Shown: one piece after another, positions 54,897 to 63,795 of the stretch
Layout: each line of letters opens with the position of its first letter
How positions within the stretch are numbered: the first letter of the stretch is position 1
NCBI RefSeq assembly: GCF_000758525.1
Contig: NZ_CP009241.1
Coordinates: 4,588,001-4,652,000, forward strand
Reading direction: 5' to 3'
From: Paenibacillus sp. FSL H7-0357
Lineage (GTDB): Bacteria > Bacillota > Bacilli > Paenibacillales > Paenibacillaceae
Length of the DNA: 64,000 nt
Notes under the pieces: generated by a model
The model's database searches: none
Told to the model about the DNA's origin: nothing
Seen by the model: the letters and a program-made list of their open reading frames with translations, nothing else
Program-made: the position numbers and the translations under genes

Positions 54897-55859
54897 TTAC
54901 CATAGGCTTGAGCCCATTTTCCTGGCCGCTTTGTTGGCAATAGCCAGCAAGCTGACGCTGACAACCGCTTTGAACAATCCTGCTGCCGCCGCATAAGAGA
55001 AACGGCTGTTCAGAATCCCCATGCGGTAGACATAGGTGTCGATGACATCCGAGACGTCCCGCAGGATCGGATTGGTAGCCAGAATCAGAATGTCCTCAAA
55101 ACCGGCATTCAGAATGTTGCCCACTGCCAGAATCATAAAGATGATAATAACCGGCCGGATACAGGGCAGCGTGATCAGTTGAATCTGCTTGAAGCGGCCT
55201 GCCCCGTCAATGGAAGCGGCTTCATACAAATGCGGGTCAATGCCGGCAATGGCTGCCAGATAGACAATCGCCGCAAAACCGATTTCTTTCCACACCCCCG
55301 TTCCAACGAGTATGCCCCAGAAGTATTCCGGCACTGACAGAAAGCTGATCGGCTCTGAGGTAAGATCCAGGCTCATCAGCAGCATGTTTACGCTTCCATT
55401 ATCCGTCGAAAGCATCGACCCTACGAACCCGCCGACTATGACCCAGGAGAGAAAATGCGGCAAATAGCTGACAGTCTGAATGATCCGCTTGAACGCCATC
55501 CTCCGCACCTCATTCAGCATCAGTGCCAGCAGGATAGGTGCCGGGAATCCGAAGCATAGCTTCAGCAGGCTGATGACAATCGTGTTGCGCATCACCGTCC
55601 AGAAGTCGGGCGAATTGAAGAATGCTTCTAAGTGCTTCAGCCCGACCCAAGGACTTTGAAAAAAACCGCCGAACAGCTGATAATCCTGAAAGGCCATCAG
55701 CACCCCATACATCGGCAGATAGCTGAATACGAAGATAAAGATCATTGCCGGTACAACCATCAGCTGAAGATCCCACTGCCTGACCCATCTGGACCAGGAA
55801 GAAACAGAATTCCCTTTCTTGTAAGATAAGGCCCTTGGTTCGATTTCCACATTTGTCAT
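54897..55859 (-). CDS. ABC permease, LplB/YteP type
   Basis: 320 residues, six membrane segments, EAA loop at YEAASIDGAGRFKQIQLITLPCI. The ribosome site AGGAAGG touches the first ATG; a GTG three codons later would have ideal spacing, so the start may be there. It lies after the GH26 gene with about 125 nt between and ahead of the LplC-type gene. No ATPase gene nearby; a shared MsmX-type ATPase is presumed. Confidence 0.92.
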   Translation of the reverse strand: MTNVEIEPRALSYKKGNSVSSWSRWVRQWDLQLMVVPAMIFIFVFSYLPMYGVLMAFQDYQLFGGFFQSPWVGLKHLEAFFNSPDFWTVMRNTIVISLLKLCFGFPAPILLALMLNEVRRMAFKRIIQTVSYLPHFLSWVIVGGFVGSMLSTDNGSVNMLLMSLDLTSEPISFLSVPEYFWGILVGTGVWKEIGFAAIVYLAAIAGIDPHLYEAASIDGAGRFKQIQLITLPCIRPVIIIFMILAVGNILNAGFEDILILATNPILRDVSDVIDTYVYRMGILNSRFSYAAAAGLFKAVVSVSLLAIANKAARKMGSSLW

Positions 55860-55985
55860 CCTTCCTGTGTCTTTGCTTTACACCTTAATCTTATGTCGCA
55901 CAGGAAGGACGTACCAGTACCGTGGTCAACGAAAAATGTGGTCTGGCAATGATGACAATCAGCAGCTTGTATGCGGACCAATCAT

Positions 55986-58900
55986 CTATTCCTCTTCCTC
56001 CGGCAGCTTGATGGCCTTCACGTTGTCAATGTACAACGTACCACTGCCTTGGGTTCCGCTACCTTGGGCCACATAGAAAGCAAATTCCTTGATAGAGCCC
56101 AGATCAATCACGCCGTTGCCGCTGGTGGCCCACCCCGGTTTGGCAAAACCGGTAAATGGAAGAGTGACCAGCACCGGTGCAGTACCCTGGATCTTGAAGC
56201 TGGTTTCCCACACTTCACCGTTCGTCTCATGGAACTGGACAGCCAGCTGACGGTTCGAGCCATCCGGCTGCAGCCAGAAGGATATCGCTTCCATCCCCGG
56301 CCATTCCTTGCCCATGCTGCGGTAGACCCCCGCGTAACCGGGATTCCCGATCGTATAATCCAGCTTCAGGCCGTAGGTGCCGCTGTTCGTATGGTAGGTG
56401 TCGAGTGTTACCGTCGCTGCGTTGCCTGAGACGTTGCGCTGCCATTTCGCACGCAGACTGCTGTTTGAACCGCCGTACTCCTCGAAATCATCAATCACAT
56501 AGCTGTCCACCGGCGGAGGAACAAACGGACCGTTGCCGGTTTCACCGTTGTTTAATGCGCGGGGATGGCTGTAAAGTGATTGAATGCCGCTGAGAGAATT
56601 TTTATCGGTCAAATATCCGGACCAGGTCATGAAATATACGTACCGCGGCTGTTTCTCTTGCAGCATCTCCATATCCGGCAGCTCCCCGTTCTCCCCGATC
56701 GCAATGGGTCTGCCGCCGCTCAGCTGCACCAGCTTGTTGTAATACGTATCACGGTAATCGTTGTTGTAAATATCCATCGCCAGCACATCCACCTCATCAT
56801 GTCCGGGATAATAAGGGGCGGAATCATAGGCCCAGGAGCTTTCCGCATTCGGGCTCCACACCCAGATTAAATTGTCCAGCCCATGCAGATTAGTGAAACG
56901 GTCGTACATATTGTGCCACAGCTGCCGGAACAGCTCGGGACGCGCCCCCCACCAGAAGAATTCAGCGTTCATCTCGTGATAAGGCCGCCACAGCACCGGG
57001 ATCCCTTCATCCCTTAGCTGCTGCAGATAACAGGCTACTTCGTCCATTTGTGCCGCCCACTGGTCATACAAGGCTGTACCGGGAGTTACGATATCCGTCA
57101 TCTGGGCAACCGTAACATCGCCCGTGACACTTTCCCAGCCAGCCGTCGGCGCATCCATCGGCCTAGGCTCATGATAGGTCAGCGTCACCATGGCTCCCGA
57201 TTCGCTTTTCACAATGGCCTCATCGATCATTGCCTGGCGCAATGCGCTGAAGTCCCCGCCGGTGTAATAGGCGAAATCCGAGCCCCACAATGCCGGGTAA
57301 TATCCGGTCAGCTCTGCTGCCGTGTCATACCACAGGCTGGGTTGTTCGTAATAATTATGCTGCCCTGTATAAACGGCATTGCCCACCGTGGCATACAGTC
57401 GGTCCAGCAGCTCCACCGCCTCTTCCGAAGCATTCGGATTCACCGGATACATCTTCTCCGTGGTCACCTGGAGCACACTCGCAGCTGACACCGCAGTGCC
57501 TTCGCTGACCGCCTTCACCTCGATGTCATACAAACCTTCCGGCGACAAGCCCTCCAGTTTGTATGCATACAATGCTTGACCGGGAACATACGGCACCGTT
57601 ACATTTTTCCACTCGGTATCGGCTGCTTTTTTATACGAAATCTTGTAAGACTTTACGCCAAAAGGACCTGAAGAAGCTTCCCATTCCAGATTGGCGGATA
57701 CACCATCCTTACCGGTCACTGAGAATCCCGCGGGTGCCCCGGGTGCAAGCTCCAGCGGAAGCTGCGGAAGTTTGCTGACAACAACCTGATCAAGAAAGAG
57801 CTCCGCACCAGTAGTGTTACTCACCGCAAACCGCATGGACTGGGCTGCTGCGCCGGTGATTACCTGCTGCTCCAGCCGTTTCCAGCCTAAAGACGCCTCC
57901 GCTGGAAGCGGGTGCGTAATTGTGTCATTGTCCTGATAGACGGCAAGACTTACCGTAGCAGGCGGGACTGCCGCCTCCGCTGAAGATCTGCTCCAGTACG
58001 AAACCAGATAAGAGGTATCGCCTTCGGCGGCCATCTCAGCGGTCTTAATTCCTGATTGGTTCAGGAGCTTTAGTGCGTACCCTCCCGAGTACGTGTCATA
58101 AGTTACCGTCTGCACGGTCCCCGTGGTTTCCCAAGGTTCTGTACTTCCGCTCTCGAAACCGCTATTAGAGACAAGGTTCGTCCCCGGAGTTGCTTCGAGT
58201 CCCATCACCGCATCTGAAATGTTGCCTGCCGCATCCTTGGAGCGCAGCATAATAGCGTACACTGAAAATGGATCCAGCTGACTTAGCGTATAAGTGTGCA
58301 TTGTGACTGTCTCCTGATGGGGTACGGTCACTGTGCTCCAGTCCGGGGCGTCTGTTTTTTTGTACGACAGCTGGTAGGATGCTACGCCCATATCATCCGT
58401 CGATCCCGCCCAAGTCAGCTTTAACGCTTCCGGCTCATGCTCGGCCTGCCAGACACCGGGCGTTGTCGGCCGTTCGATATCCACATTTTCACGAATGACT
58501 GCATCGTCAATATAGTAATCCTTGCTGGTGCTGTTCCAGAACGATAGACGGACATGCTGATCCCCGGGAGCGGGGGTATACAGCAGCTGACGGTATTCCC
58601 AGCTCGTCGAACCCGAGAACTGAAGACTTTGTTTGCCCTGCTGCGTGCCGAATGAATCCATATCAATTACAGCATGGGTCACTCCTGCTCCGGCGAATTT
58701 GACCCATAAACCGACACGATAGGTTTTGCCTTGCTGCACCGCCACAGACGCCGAGGCTCCCCCGGTATTCCGTTTCACCTGAAGACTTTTATCCCCTCCA
58801 TGCTTTTCACTGGCAGTCACTACAGGGCTACCCCACTTCTCCCACCCGACATCACCTGACTCAAAACCCGGATTACCGAGCAGATTCTCTCCTGCCGCAC

Positions 58901-58991
58901 GCGATGGAGCAGGAAACACAGCGATCGATGCAATAAACAGAGCGACGGCCAGCCAACCATGGAACCATTTTTTGCCTGTTTGTGCAACCAC
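55986..58991 (-). CDS. Secreted modular GH26 beta-mannanase (CBM, FN3, CBM, FN3, GH26, CBM)
   Basis: 1001 residues from GTG 58991, which has GGAGG 10 nt upstream and gives a good signal peptide (KKWFHGWLAVALFIASIAV, cut after SRAA). An ATG 27 codons upstream (59072) has no ribosome site. Order: family-4/9-like carbohydrate-binding module (about 35-170), FN3 (175-265), second binding module (270-405), FN3 (415-510), GH26 TIM barrel (520-830) with acid/base Glu673 (RPYHEMNAEFF) and nucleophile Glu767 (AIGENGELP), and a C-terminal beta-sandwich module (850-1000). No SLH or sortase anchor, so likely released. Expected to hydrolyse beta-1,4-mannan backbones, feeding the adjacent importer. Confidence 0.92.
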   Translation of the reverse strand: MVAQTGKKWFHGWLAVALFIASIAVFPAPSRAAGENLLGNPGFESGDVGWEKWGSPVVTASEKHGGDKSLQVKRNTGGASASVAVQQGKTYRVGLWVKFAGAGVTHAVIDMDSFGTQQGKQSLQFSGSTSWEYRQLLYTPAPGDQHVRLSFWNSTSKDYYIDDAVIRENVDIERPTTPGVWQAEHEPEALKLTWAGSTDDMGVASYQLSYKKTDAPDWSTVTVPHQETVTMHTYTLSQLDPFSVYAIMLRSKDAAGNISDAVMGLEATPGTNLVSNSGFESGSTEPWETTGTVQTVTYDTYSGGYALKLLNQSGIKTAEMAAEGDTSYLVSYWSRSSAEAAVPPATVSLAVYQDNDTITHPLPAEASLGWKRLEQQVITGAAAQSMRFAVSNTTGAELFLDQVVVSKLPQLPLELAPGAPAGFSVTGKDGVSANLEWEASSGPFGVKSYKISYKKAADTEWKNVTVPYVPGQALYAYKLEGLSPEGLYDIEVKAVSEGTAVSAASVLQVTTEKMYPVNPNASEEAVELLDRLYATVGNAVYTGQHNYYEQPSLWYDTAAELTGYYPALWGSDFAYYTGGDFSALRQAMIDEAIVKSESGAMVTLTYHEPRPMDAPTAGWESVTGDVTVAQMTDIVTPGTALYDQWAAQMDEVACYLQQLRDEGIPVLWRPYHEMNAEFFWWGARPELFRQLWHNMYDRFTNLHGLDNLIWVWSPNAESSWAYDSAPYYPGHDEVDVLAMDIYNNDYRDTYYNKLVQLSGGRPIAIGENGELPDMEMLQEKQPRYVYFMTWSGYLTDKNSLSGIQSLYSHPRALNNGETGNGPFVPPPVDSYVIDDFEEYGGSNSSLRAKWQRNVSGNAATVTLDTYHTNSGTYGLKLDYTIGNPGYAGVYRSMGKEWPGMEAISFWLQPDGSNRQLAVQFHETNGEVWETSFKIQGTAPVLVTLPFTGFAKPGWATSGNGVIDLGSIKEFAFYVAQGSGTQGSGTLYIDNVKAIKLPEEEE

Positions 58992-59134
58992 TTTGTTCAG
59001 GCCTCCATTTGAAAAAGCCGGTTTATATTCGATGTTGGCATCGTCCGGCCCCTTCAATGTAAGCGTTACCATTTAACTGAACAAGAATCATTTGCAACGA
59101 AAAGTTTGTTTTAGCAACGACTAATTTGAAAAGT

Positions 59135-61411
59135 TCACCTACGCTGCTGTTTATCCCTGTCCGTAACTGCCGATGTACGAAAAGCACCGTTGCCGCAGGA
59201 GACAGCGAGTACCTGTCCACCTGCGCAATCGACAGCAATTCCCTTCCAGCGGGGGGCGCCAAGAGATTGATTCTCCCACTCCTCCCAGGACAAACCTCCA
59301 TCCCGGCTGCAAACGACCCGGGCCTCCGTTCCGGTACGAACCATCGGCTCACACGCCAGAATCAGCAGGTCTTTGCCTGAGTTCCCCTTACCCACAGCAA
59401 GCGCCGACACATTGAACCTTTCTCCCTCCCCGGCCGGGTACAGCTTGCTCCAGCTTTGCCCGTTATCTTCGCTGCGCCATAACCCTTCCGAGATAAATCC
59501 CGCATACAGGGTGCCTGCATGGGTGGGCGAAAACGCCACTGCATTTAATACAGAGGACGGGCTGCTGTACTGGAAAGGAAGTCCCGCACCGATGGATTGC
59601 CAAGTGTCCCCGCTATCCTTCGAGCTCCAGATTCCCTCCGTCCATTCCCCAAGCATAAGATGTCCTGCCTGATGGTAATCCGTGTCCAGCAGTTGATTGG
59701 CTCCACAGGCATTTTTGACCTGATAGACAACTACCGGCAGCAGTTCGGCTTCAATCCACTTCTTCTGATGCGGCAAAGTTGCTAGATGCGCCGGAGGACG
59801 GAATGACGTCCGTTCCCAGGAATCTCCCCCATCTCTGGAGCGGTAGATTCCAGCTCCTAAGGCCATCTCACCGTCCACATAAGCATAGAAAGTTCCTGGG
59901 TTGCCCCTATCTTCCCGCAATGCCTGGACGAACAGCCCCCGACCAAGGGAAAGTACGGCTACCGCGCTGTCGCCTCCGTCACGGCTCCGTGCAATGCAGG
60001 CCGTTCGCCCATGCCCGACAAGACCGTACAGATAATGCTTGGAGTCTGTTCCGGACATGACGGCAGCAGTACTGCCTGAGTAGCCATCCAGACCCGGTAA
60101 ATTGCGGAAGGTCTGCCCGCCATCCTCCGTGATCTTGGGCGGATGGTCTGCCATCGTGACGCAGAACTTCCCCGGCTGCACCGTGTCAGCGATCACCGCT
60201 TCCATGCAGGTCGTTTCCAGCCCCCGGAAATGATTCGCCCGCCAGCTCTTCCCCCCATCCTCGCTGATTGCAACTCCATACCAGTTGCATAGATAGAGGC
60301 GGTCCTTGCTGAAGCGGTCTACGATGATTTTGGAGATCGCCCAGCCTGTTGCCGCCGCCCGGGATGCTCCGCTGAAATGATCCATATACGCCGGAAAGCC
60401 GCTGAGGTCTTCATCGGAATGAGGATGGAGCAGTTGCCAATGTCCACCCCCGTCAGAGGAAACATACAGTGGAATCGGTGGACACTCCTTCATATGCGGC
60501 CGCAGATCCGAGGCCGTGTACCATCTTTCCGTACGAAGGCAGTCCTGCACAACGGTCCCGTATCTCTGTCTGCCGGGCAGCAGACCTTCTTCCGTGGAAG
60601 CCCAAGTCCTGCCGCCATCAGTGCTGCTCCGGATTCCGCCCCAGATCGTAGCCGCCAGCAGATGCTGGTTATCAAGGCTGTCGAATGACAGCTCGGCAAA
60701 GCTGGGCCCTTCCTGCAGCAGCTCCCAGGATTCTCCCAGATCAGAGCTGACATACAGCTTGCCTGACCTGCCCCGGGGCTGATCCTGAAGCAGCCCCAAT
60801 ACGCCGCCTTCGCCAACTTCAACATAATCCATGTTTAAATCGTCATCGCTTATTGTTCCGGCATACAAGACACCGGGAACAGACGGGTGAAACGCAACGC
60901 AGCCAAACCGTTCCTCTGGAAGCCCCGTGCGTCTCCAGGTCTCGCCTTCATCCCGGCTGATCCAGAAGCCGCCGGTATACCCTCCTGCGGCGATTATGTC
61001 AGGGTGGTGAGGGTCTGCCGCGATCACCTCACCGTACATCCTGGTGGGACCATTTCCATAGAATCCCATACCCGTGCAGACTTCCCGCCAGCTGTGCCCG
61101 CCATCAGCAGATTTGTGGACTGAACCATAAAACTTCCGGCTCCTGACCTCCCCGGAGCAGCGAAACAGCACCTCCGGGTGATGCGGACTGATCGCAAAGC
61201 TCTGCACCTGATGGTGATACGCCTTCGTCAGCCCACCATTCAGCGTTTCCCAAGTCTCCCCGCCATCAGAGCTGCGGAAGACACCCGCGACATCGCAGCG
61301 GGCATACACAATCCCGCTTATAGCCGGGTGCTGAATAAGCCCCGTGATATACCCGCCTCCACACAGTGAAGCCGGTGTCCAGACATGCGCAGTATTTTCG
61401 ATATTATTCAT
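59135..61411 (-). CDS. Multi-Asp-box beta-propeller protein, GH74/sialidase-like, without signal peptide
   Basis: 758 residues. At least 13 Asp-box or BNR-like turns occur (SSDGGETW, SADGGHSW, SRDEGETW, SSDLGESW, STDGGRTW, SSDGGGHW, SEDGGKSW, TEDGGQTF, SRDGGDS, SRDGGDSW, SKDSGDTW, SEDNGQSW, SRDGGLSW), an arrangement found in two-propeller GH74 xyloglucanases and in sortilin-type folds. The two Asp residues that catalyse in GH74 are not firmly placed by eye, so enzyme activity is not proved. No secretion signal, so a cytoplasmic oligosaccharide-acting role is plausible. GAGGAGG is 11 nt upstream of the ATG. First gene of the mannan cluster; 143 nt from its stop to the GH26 start. Confidence 0.75.
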   Translation of the reverse strand: MNNIENTAHVWTPASLCGGGYITGLIQHPAISGIVYARCDVAGVFRSSDGGETWETLNGGLTKAYHHQVQSFAISPHHPEVLFRCSGEVRSRKFYGSVHKSADGGHSWREVCTGMGFYGNGPTRMYGEVIAADPHHPDIIAAGGYTGGFWISRDEGETWRRTGLPEERFGCVAFHPSVPGVLYAGTISDDDLNMDYVEVGEGGVLGLLQDQPRGRSGKLYVSSDLGESWELLQEGPSFAELSFDSLDNQHLLAATIWGGIRSSTDGGRTWASTEEGLLPGRQRYGTVVQDCLRTERWYTASDLRPHMKECPPIPLYVSSDGGGHWQLLHPHSDEDLSGFPAYMDHFSGASRAAATGWAISKIIVDRFSKDRLYLCNWYGVAISEDGGKSWRANHFRGLETTCMEAVIADTVQPGKFCVTMADHPPKITEDGGQTFRNLPGLDGYSGSTAAVMSGTDSKHYLYGLVGHGRTACIARSRDGGDSAVAVLSLGRGLFVQALREDRGNPGTFYAYVDGEMALGAGIYRSRDGGDSWERTSFRPPAHLATLPHQKKWIEAELLPVVVYQVKNACGANQLLDTDYHQAGHLMLGEWTEGIWSSKDSGDTWQSIGAGLPFQYSSPSSVLNAVAFSPTHAGTLYAGFISEGLWRSEDNGQSWSKLYPAGEGERFNVSALAVGKGNSGKDLLILACEPMVRTGTEARVVCSRDGGLSWEEWENQSLGAPRWKGIAVDCAGGQVLAVSCGNGAFRTSAVTDRDKQQRR

Positions 61412-61606
61412 AATGCTTAATACCTCCTCTACGTCTCTTCAAGCTTACACCCGGGCTTCAGTTACGGGCATCCCTGCGAACAACGAATTGTACCGCTGGG
61501 CAAGGAAGATACTTTTATCAAAAAGTTATAAAACTACCCATTCACACAAACAGAAATGATAGTCATTGCATCTCTTATACTATCCAACCGGAAAGAGGTG
61601 TTAACT

Positions 61607-61819
61607 ATGACAGAACGTGCAAGAATTCGCAGGGCCATTGCTGCACTGCGTACGCAAAGAGCCATTCTGCGCGAACAGCTGGAAGAAATTAATGAGAATT
61701 TACGCAGAGTGCCTAATCCCAGCCGGGCCAGACGGGAACTTTTGGCAGCGAGGGTTGCTATCAGAGAAGCATTGCGTTTAAATGCCATCGCCATTCGGCT
61801 TTTGCGCAGTGTGCTGTAA
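61607..61819 (+). CDS. Arginine-rich 70-residue protein of unknown function
   Basis: The ATG at 61607 follows AAAGAGGTG by about 7 nt, a good start; an extension to 61556 lacks a site. Of 70 residues, about a fifth are Arg (for example RARIRRAIAALRTQRAILREQL), alternating with Leu, Ala and Glu in a coiled-coil-like heptad pattern. No membrane segment or known domain. A strong terminator follows 60 nt after the stop. It could bind nucleic acid or be a structural spore-type small protein (both speculation). Confidence 0.65.
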   Translation: MTERARIRRAIAALRTQRAILREQLEEINENLRRVPNPSRARRELLAARVAIREALRLNAIAIRLLRSVL

Positions 61820-61880
61820 CCGGATTATGCTGAAGCTAGTGCAGTAACAGGTATCCTGTGAGGCAGATCCTATATATCCG

Positions 61881-61920
61881 AAAAAAAAGAGCACCGGGGC
61901 TCTCCCCGAATGCTCTTTTC
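61881..61920. terminator. Bidirectional terminator after the Arg-rich gene
   Basis: AGAGCA and TGCTCT arms with inner CGGGG/CCCCG, A-run on the left and TTTTC on the right. It may also end the convergent small gene. Confidence 0.88.
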
Positions 61921-62007
61921 TCTGTTGCCAAGACGGCTTAAGCACGGCTTTCCTGCTCTTCCGGCTGTAGCCGGAGTGCCAGTTCTGGAAATCTATCTTC
62001 GCATGCT

Positions 62008-62259
62008 TTAATCTCTTGGATAATCCATTGCCATTATATCCATAAAAGGCACCTTGACCAGCTCTTCCTTACAGCTGAGATGCACCTTGCCCGTACGCGA
62101 GTCCATGCCGACAATCTGCCCCCGGACCTGATCTTCCTTGCCCCAAACCGTCAATAGCACTTCAGAGGCCTCTTGCATCGCTTCCGTCAGTTGATTGCCG
62201 ATTTCCTCCAGCACAAATTCATCTCTTGTCGGCCGTTTGGCCACCTTCGCTTTTGCCAC
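62008..62259 (-). CDS. YolD-like family protein
   Basis: 83 residues. Family pattern: a charged start (AKVAKRPTRDEF), then the small beta-barrel-like core VLLTVWGKEDQVRGQIVGMDS, KVHLSC, VKVPFMDIMAMD. YolD proteins in Bacillus sit with the UmuC-like polymerase YqjW/UvrX and their role is unclear; no such polymerase is next to this copy. GTG start with GGAGG 6 nt upstream. Confidence 0.8.
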   Translation of the reverse strand: MAKAKVAKRPTRDEFVLEEIGNQLTEAMQEASEVLLTVWGKEDQVRGQIVGMDSRTGKVHLSCKEELVKVPFMDIMAMDYPRD

Positions 62260-62611
62260 ACTATTCCTCCGTTAAATTAAGACTGTTTCCATGTGTTATT
62301 CCATATAAAATAAATGTCATGTTTACTCGCTCATGGATGTTATCGAGTTAATTATAGCAATTACTCTTAAGCGGTGAAAAGAGCGTAGTGATTATGTTCC
62401 TCCAACTGAACTTCAGCTGTTTTGCATAAGGAGCTATTCTAACAACTACTCTACGTAGCTTAACATTTCCAGCAGGTCTGAACAAGGTTATCGTGATTTG
62501 CGTCACGAATCTCAGAATCGACCTGGGAAGCTGATCGGCGCAACTCATCAGCTCCAGTTCGCGCTCTAAGAAAAGGAGTCGCTGGCGCTTCCCTGCCAAC
62601 AACTCCTTTTG
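62260..62611. other. Intergenic region with possible dispersed repeat
   Basis: The minus-strand open frame at 62348-62602 has no ribosome site and an unusual composition (rich in Arg, Leu and Ile, repetitive). I treat it as non-coding repeat-like DNA, not a gene. The stretch 62260-62347 shows nothing. Confidence 0.45.
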
Positions 62612-62890
62612 TTATTTTCTTTTATAGCTCTTAGCCCAATTTAATGTCATTTCTTGAAAACTCACCTGTCTGCGCCAAGTTCTATGAGTGGTTTCCCATT
62701 CGTTAACAGCTTGCTTATAAGGTGTGTAAAATCGCCAATCACTAATATCCCAAGAACAATAAATTTTTCGATAAAATTTTCCGAATGGAATGTCTTGAGA
62801 GTATCTTCGTACGGCCTTACTTGCCTGTCGTTTTATCCAACGACTTGCCTGGTCTTTACTTACGGGTGTTTTCTTAATGCTTCTACTCAA
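62612..62890 (-). CDS. Small basic protein of unknown function (92 aa)
   Basis: TTG start with AGGAGG 11 nt upstream (the spacing is a little long). A basic, tryptophan- and tyrosine-rich protein: SRSIKKTPVSKDQASRWIKRQ at the start, then KAVRRYSQ, CSWDISDWRFYTPYKQAVNEWE. The RSIKKTPV beginning is seen in small uncharacterised proteins of other Bacillales, in my memory; no function is known. No membrane segment. Confidence 0.6.
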   Translation of the reverse strand: MSRSIKKTPVSKDQASRWIKRQASKAVRRYSQDIPFGKFYRKIYCSWDISDWRFYTPYKQAVNEWETTHRTWRRQVSFQEMTLNWAKSYKRK

Positions 62891-63227
62891 ATCAGCTCTA
62901 ACCTCCTTCAGGGAAGCTAGAGTCCGTCTAGTAATTTCATTGATTCACCCCTTATTTTTCCATATTCAGATAATAAACCGATTAACTCACTGAAGCAACT
63001 TTTCTTTTAGCATGTAATCCGGAAACTGCTCGATGAAATCAAAATCATTTACGGATCTTTAATTCGCTCTGATTCTGCATGCTGATTCCTCCAAAGAAAA
63101 AAGCCGTTAAATTAATCAGCGACCTCCTCTCAAAACATTAAAATATATTTGCGGAACTGCAAAAGAGTTGCTATACCTGGAAAGTATGAAGAACGGATCC
63201 AATGGCGAATGGGAAAACGTGTTGGAC
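62891..63227. other. Gap without recognised genes
   Basis: No credible ORF of useful length. A tiny minus-strand ATG with a good GGAGGAATCAGC site (63080) stops after 11 codons; see rejected items. Nothing else seen. Confidence 0.4.
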
Positions 63228-63707
63228 TCAATTCCGGAACTTGTCCACAAGCGCGCTATACACCTCATATCTGTTCTCCCATACCTGTTTCCGGTTATCA
63301 AATGGCTTACCGTCCAGCAACGCTGCGATCACTTCCAGACAGACATGCCACCCGGAGAGGTCTTTGGCTGTATGGCCCGTAATTTTGCCTATGGTTTCGA
63401 TTAATTGCAGGCGGCAGCCTTCCCGCTCCGGAAGCAGCTCAAAACGAACCTTGTCCTCTCCCCAAATAAATTCCAATACGGAGTTCCGCTCAAAATCAGT
63501 AATTTCCAATTCCAAAAAGGTACCGTCCCGCATATCAAATTCGATGATCCCGCCGGTTCGCAAATCCTTTACCCTTAGCTCGGAGAACCATTCCTTCAGC
63601 AGTTCATTTTGAGTCAACATCGCCCAAACGGTATCCACTGAATGCTTGTAATGGAATTCAAAGGTGGCTGTGAAGCCTTCCGGGACCGCTACAATCTCAG
63701 CAATCAT
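63228..63707 (-). CDS. SRPBCC / AHSA1-like START-fold protein
   Basis: 159 residues. The ligand-cavity fold is recognised from FEFHYKHSVDTVWAMLTQNELLKEWF (a start with a W.M.T-type motif), then MRDGTFLELEITDFERNSVLEFIWG, and a C-terminal helix WHVCLEVIAALLDGK. Common as a stress or lipid-binding protein in Bacillales; precise role unknown. AAAAGGGGAAC is upstream of the ATG. Monocistronic as far as visible. Confidence 0.85.
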   Translation of the reverse strand: MIAEIVAVPEGFTATFEFHYKHSVDTVWAMLTQNELLKEWFSELRVKDLRTGGIIEFDMRDGTFLELEITDFERNSVLEFIWGEDKVRFELLPEREGCRLQLIETIGKITGHTAKDLSGWHVCLEVIAALLDGKPFDNRKQVWENRYEVYSALVDKFRN

Positions 63708-63795
63708 TAATAGTTCCCCTTTTCTGTGATTATTAGTATGCTTATCCTTTAAACTGTAAAGTATTTACAACCAAATCGCAAATGGAGTGATACTT

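Noticed and set aside
62348..62602. 84-codon minus-strand ORF
   Set aside because: No ribosome site, composition unlike a soluble protein, and it reads as repeat-like intergenic DNA; kept only as part of the gap note.
62987..63080. Tiny minus-strand ATG with GGAGGAATCAGC, 11 codons, then a DFDFIEQFPDYMLKEKLLQ-like tail in another frame
   Set aside because: Too short, and the tail is out of frame; may be a frameshifted fragment but cannot be supported.
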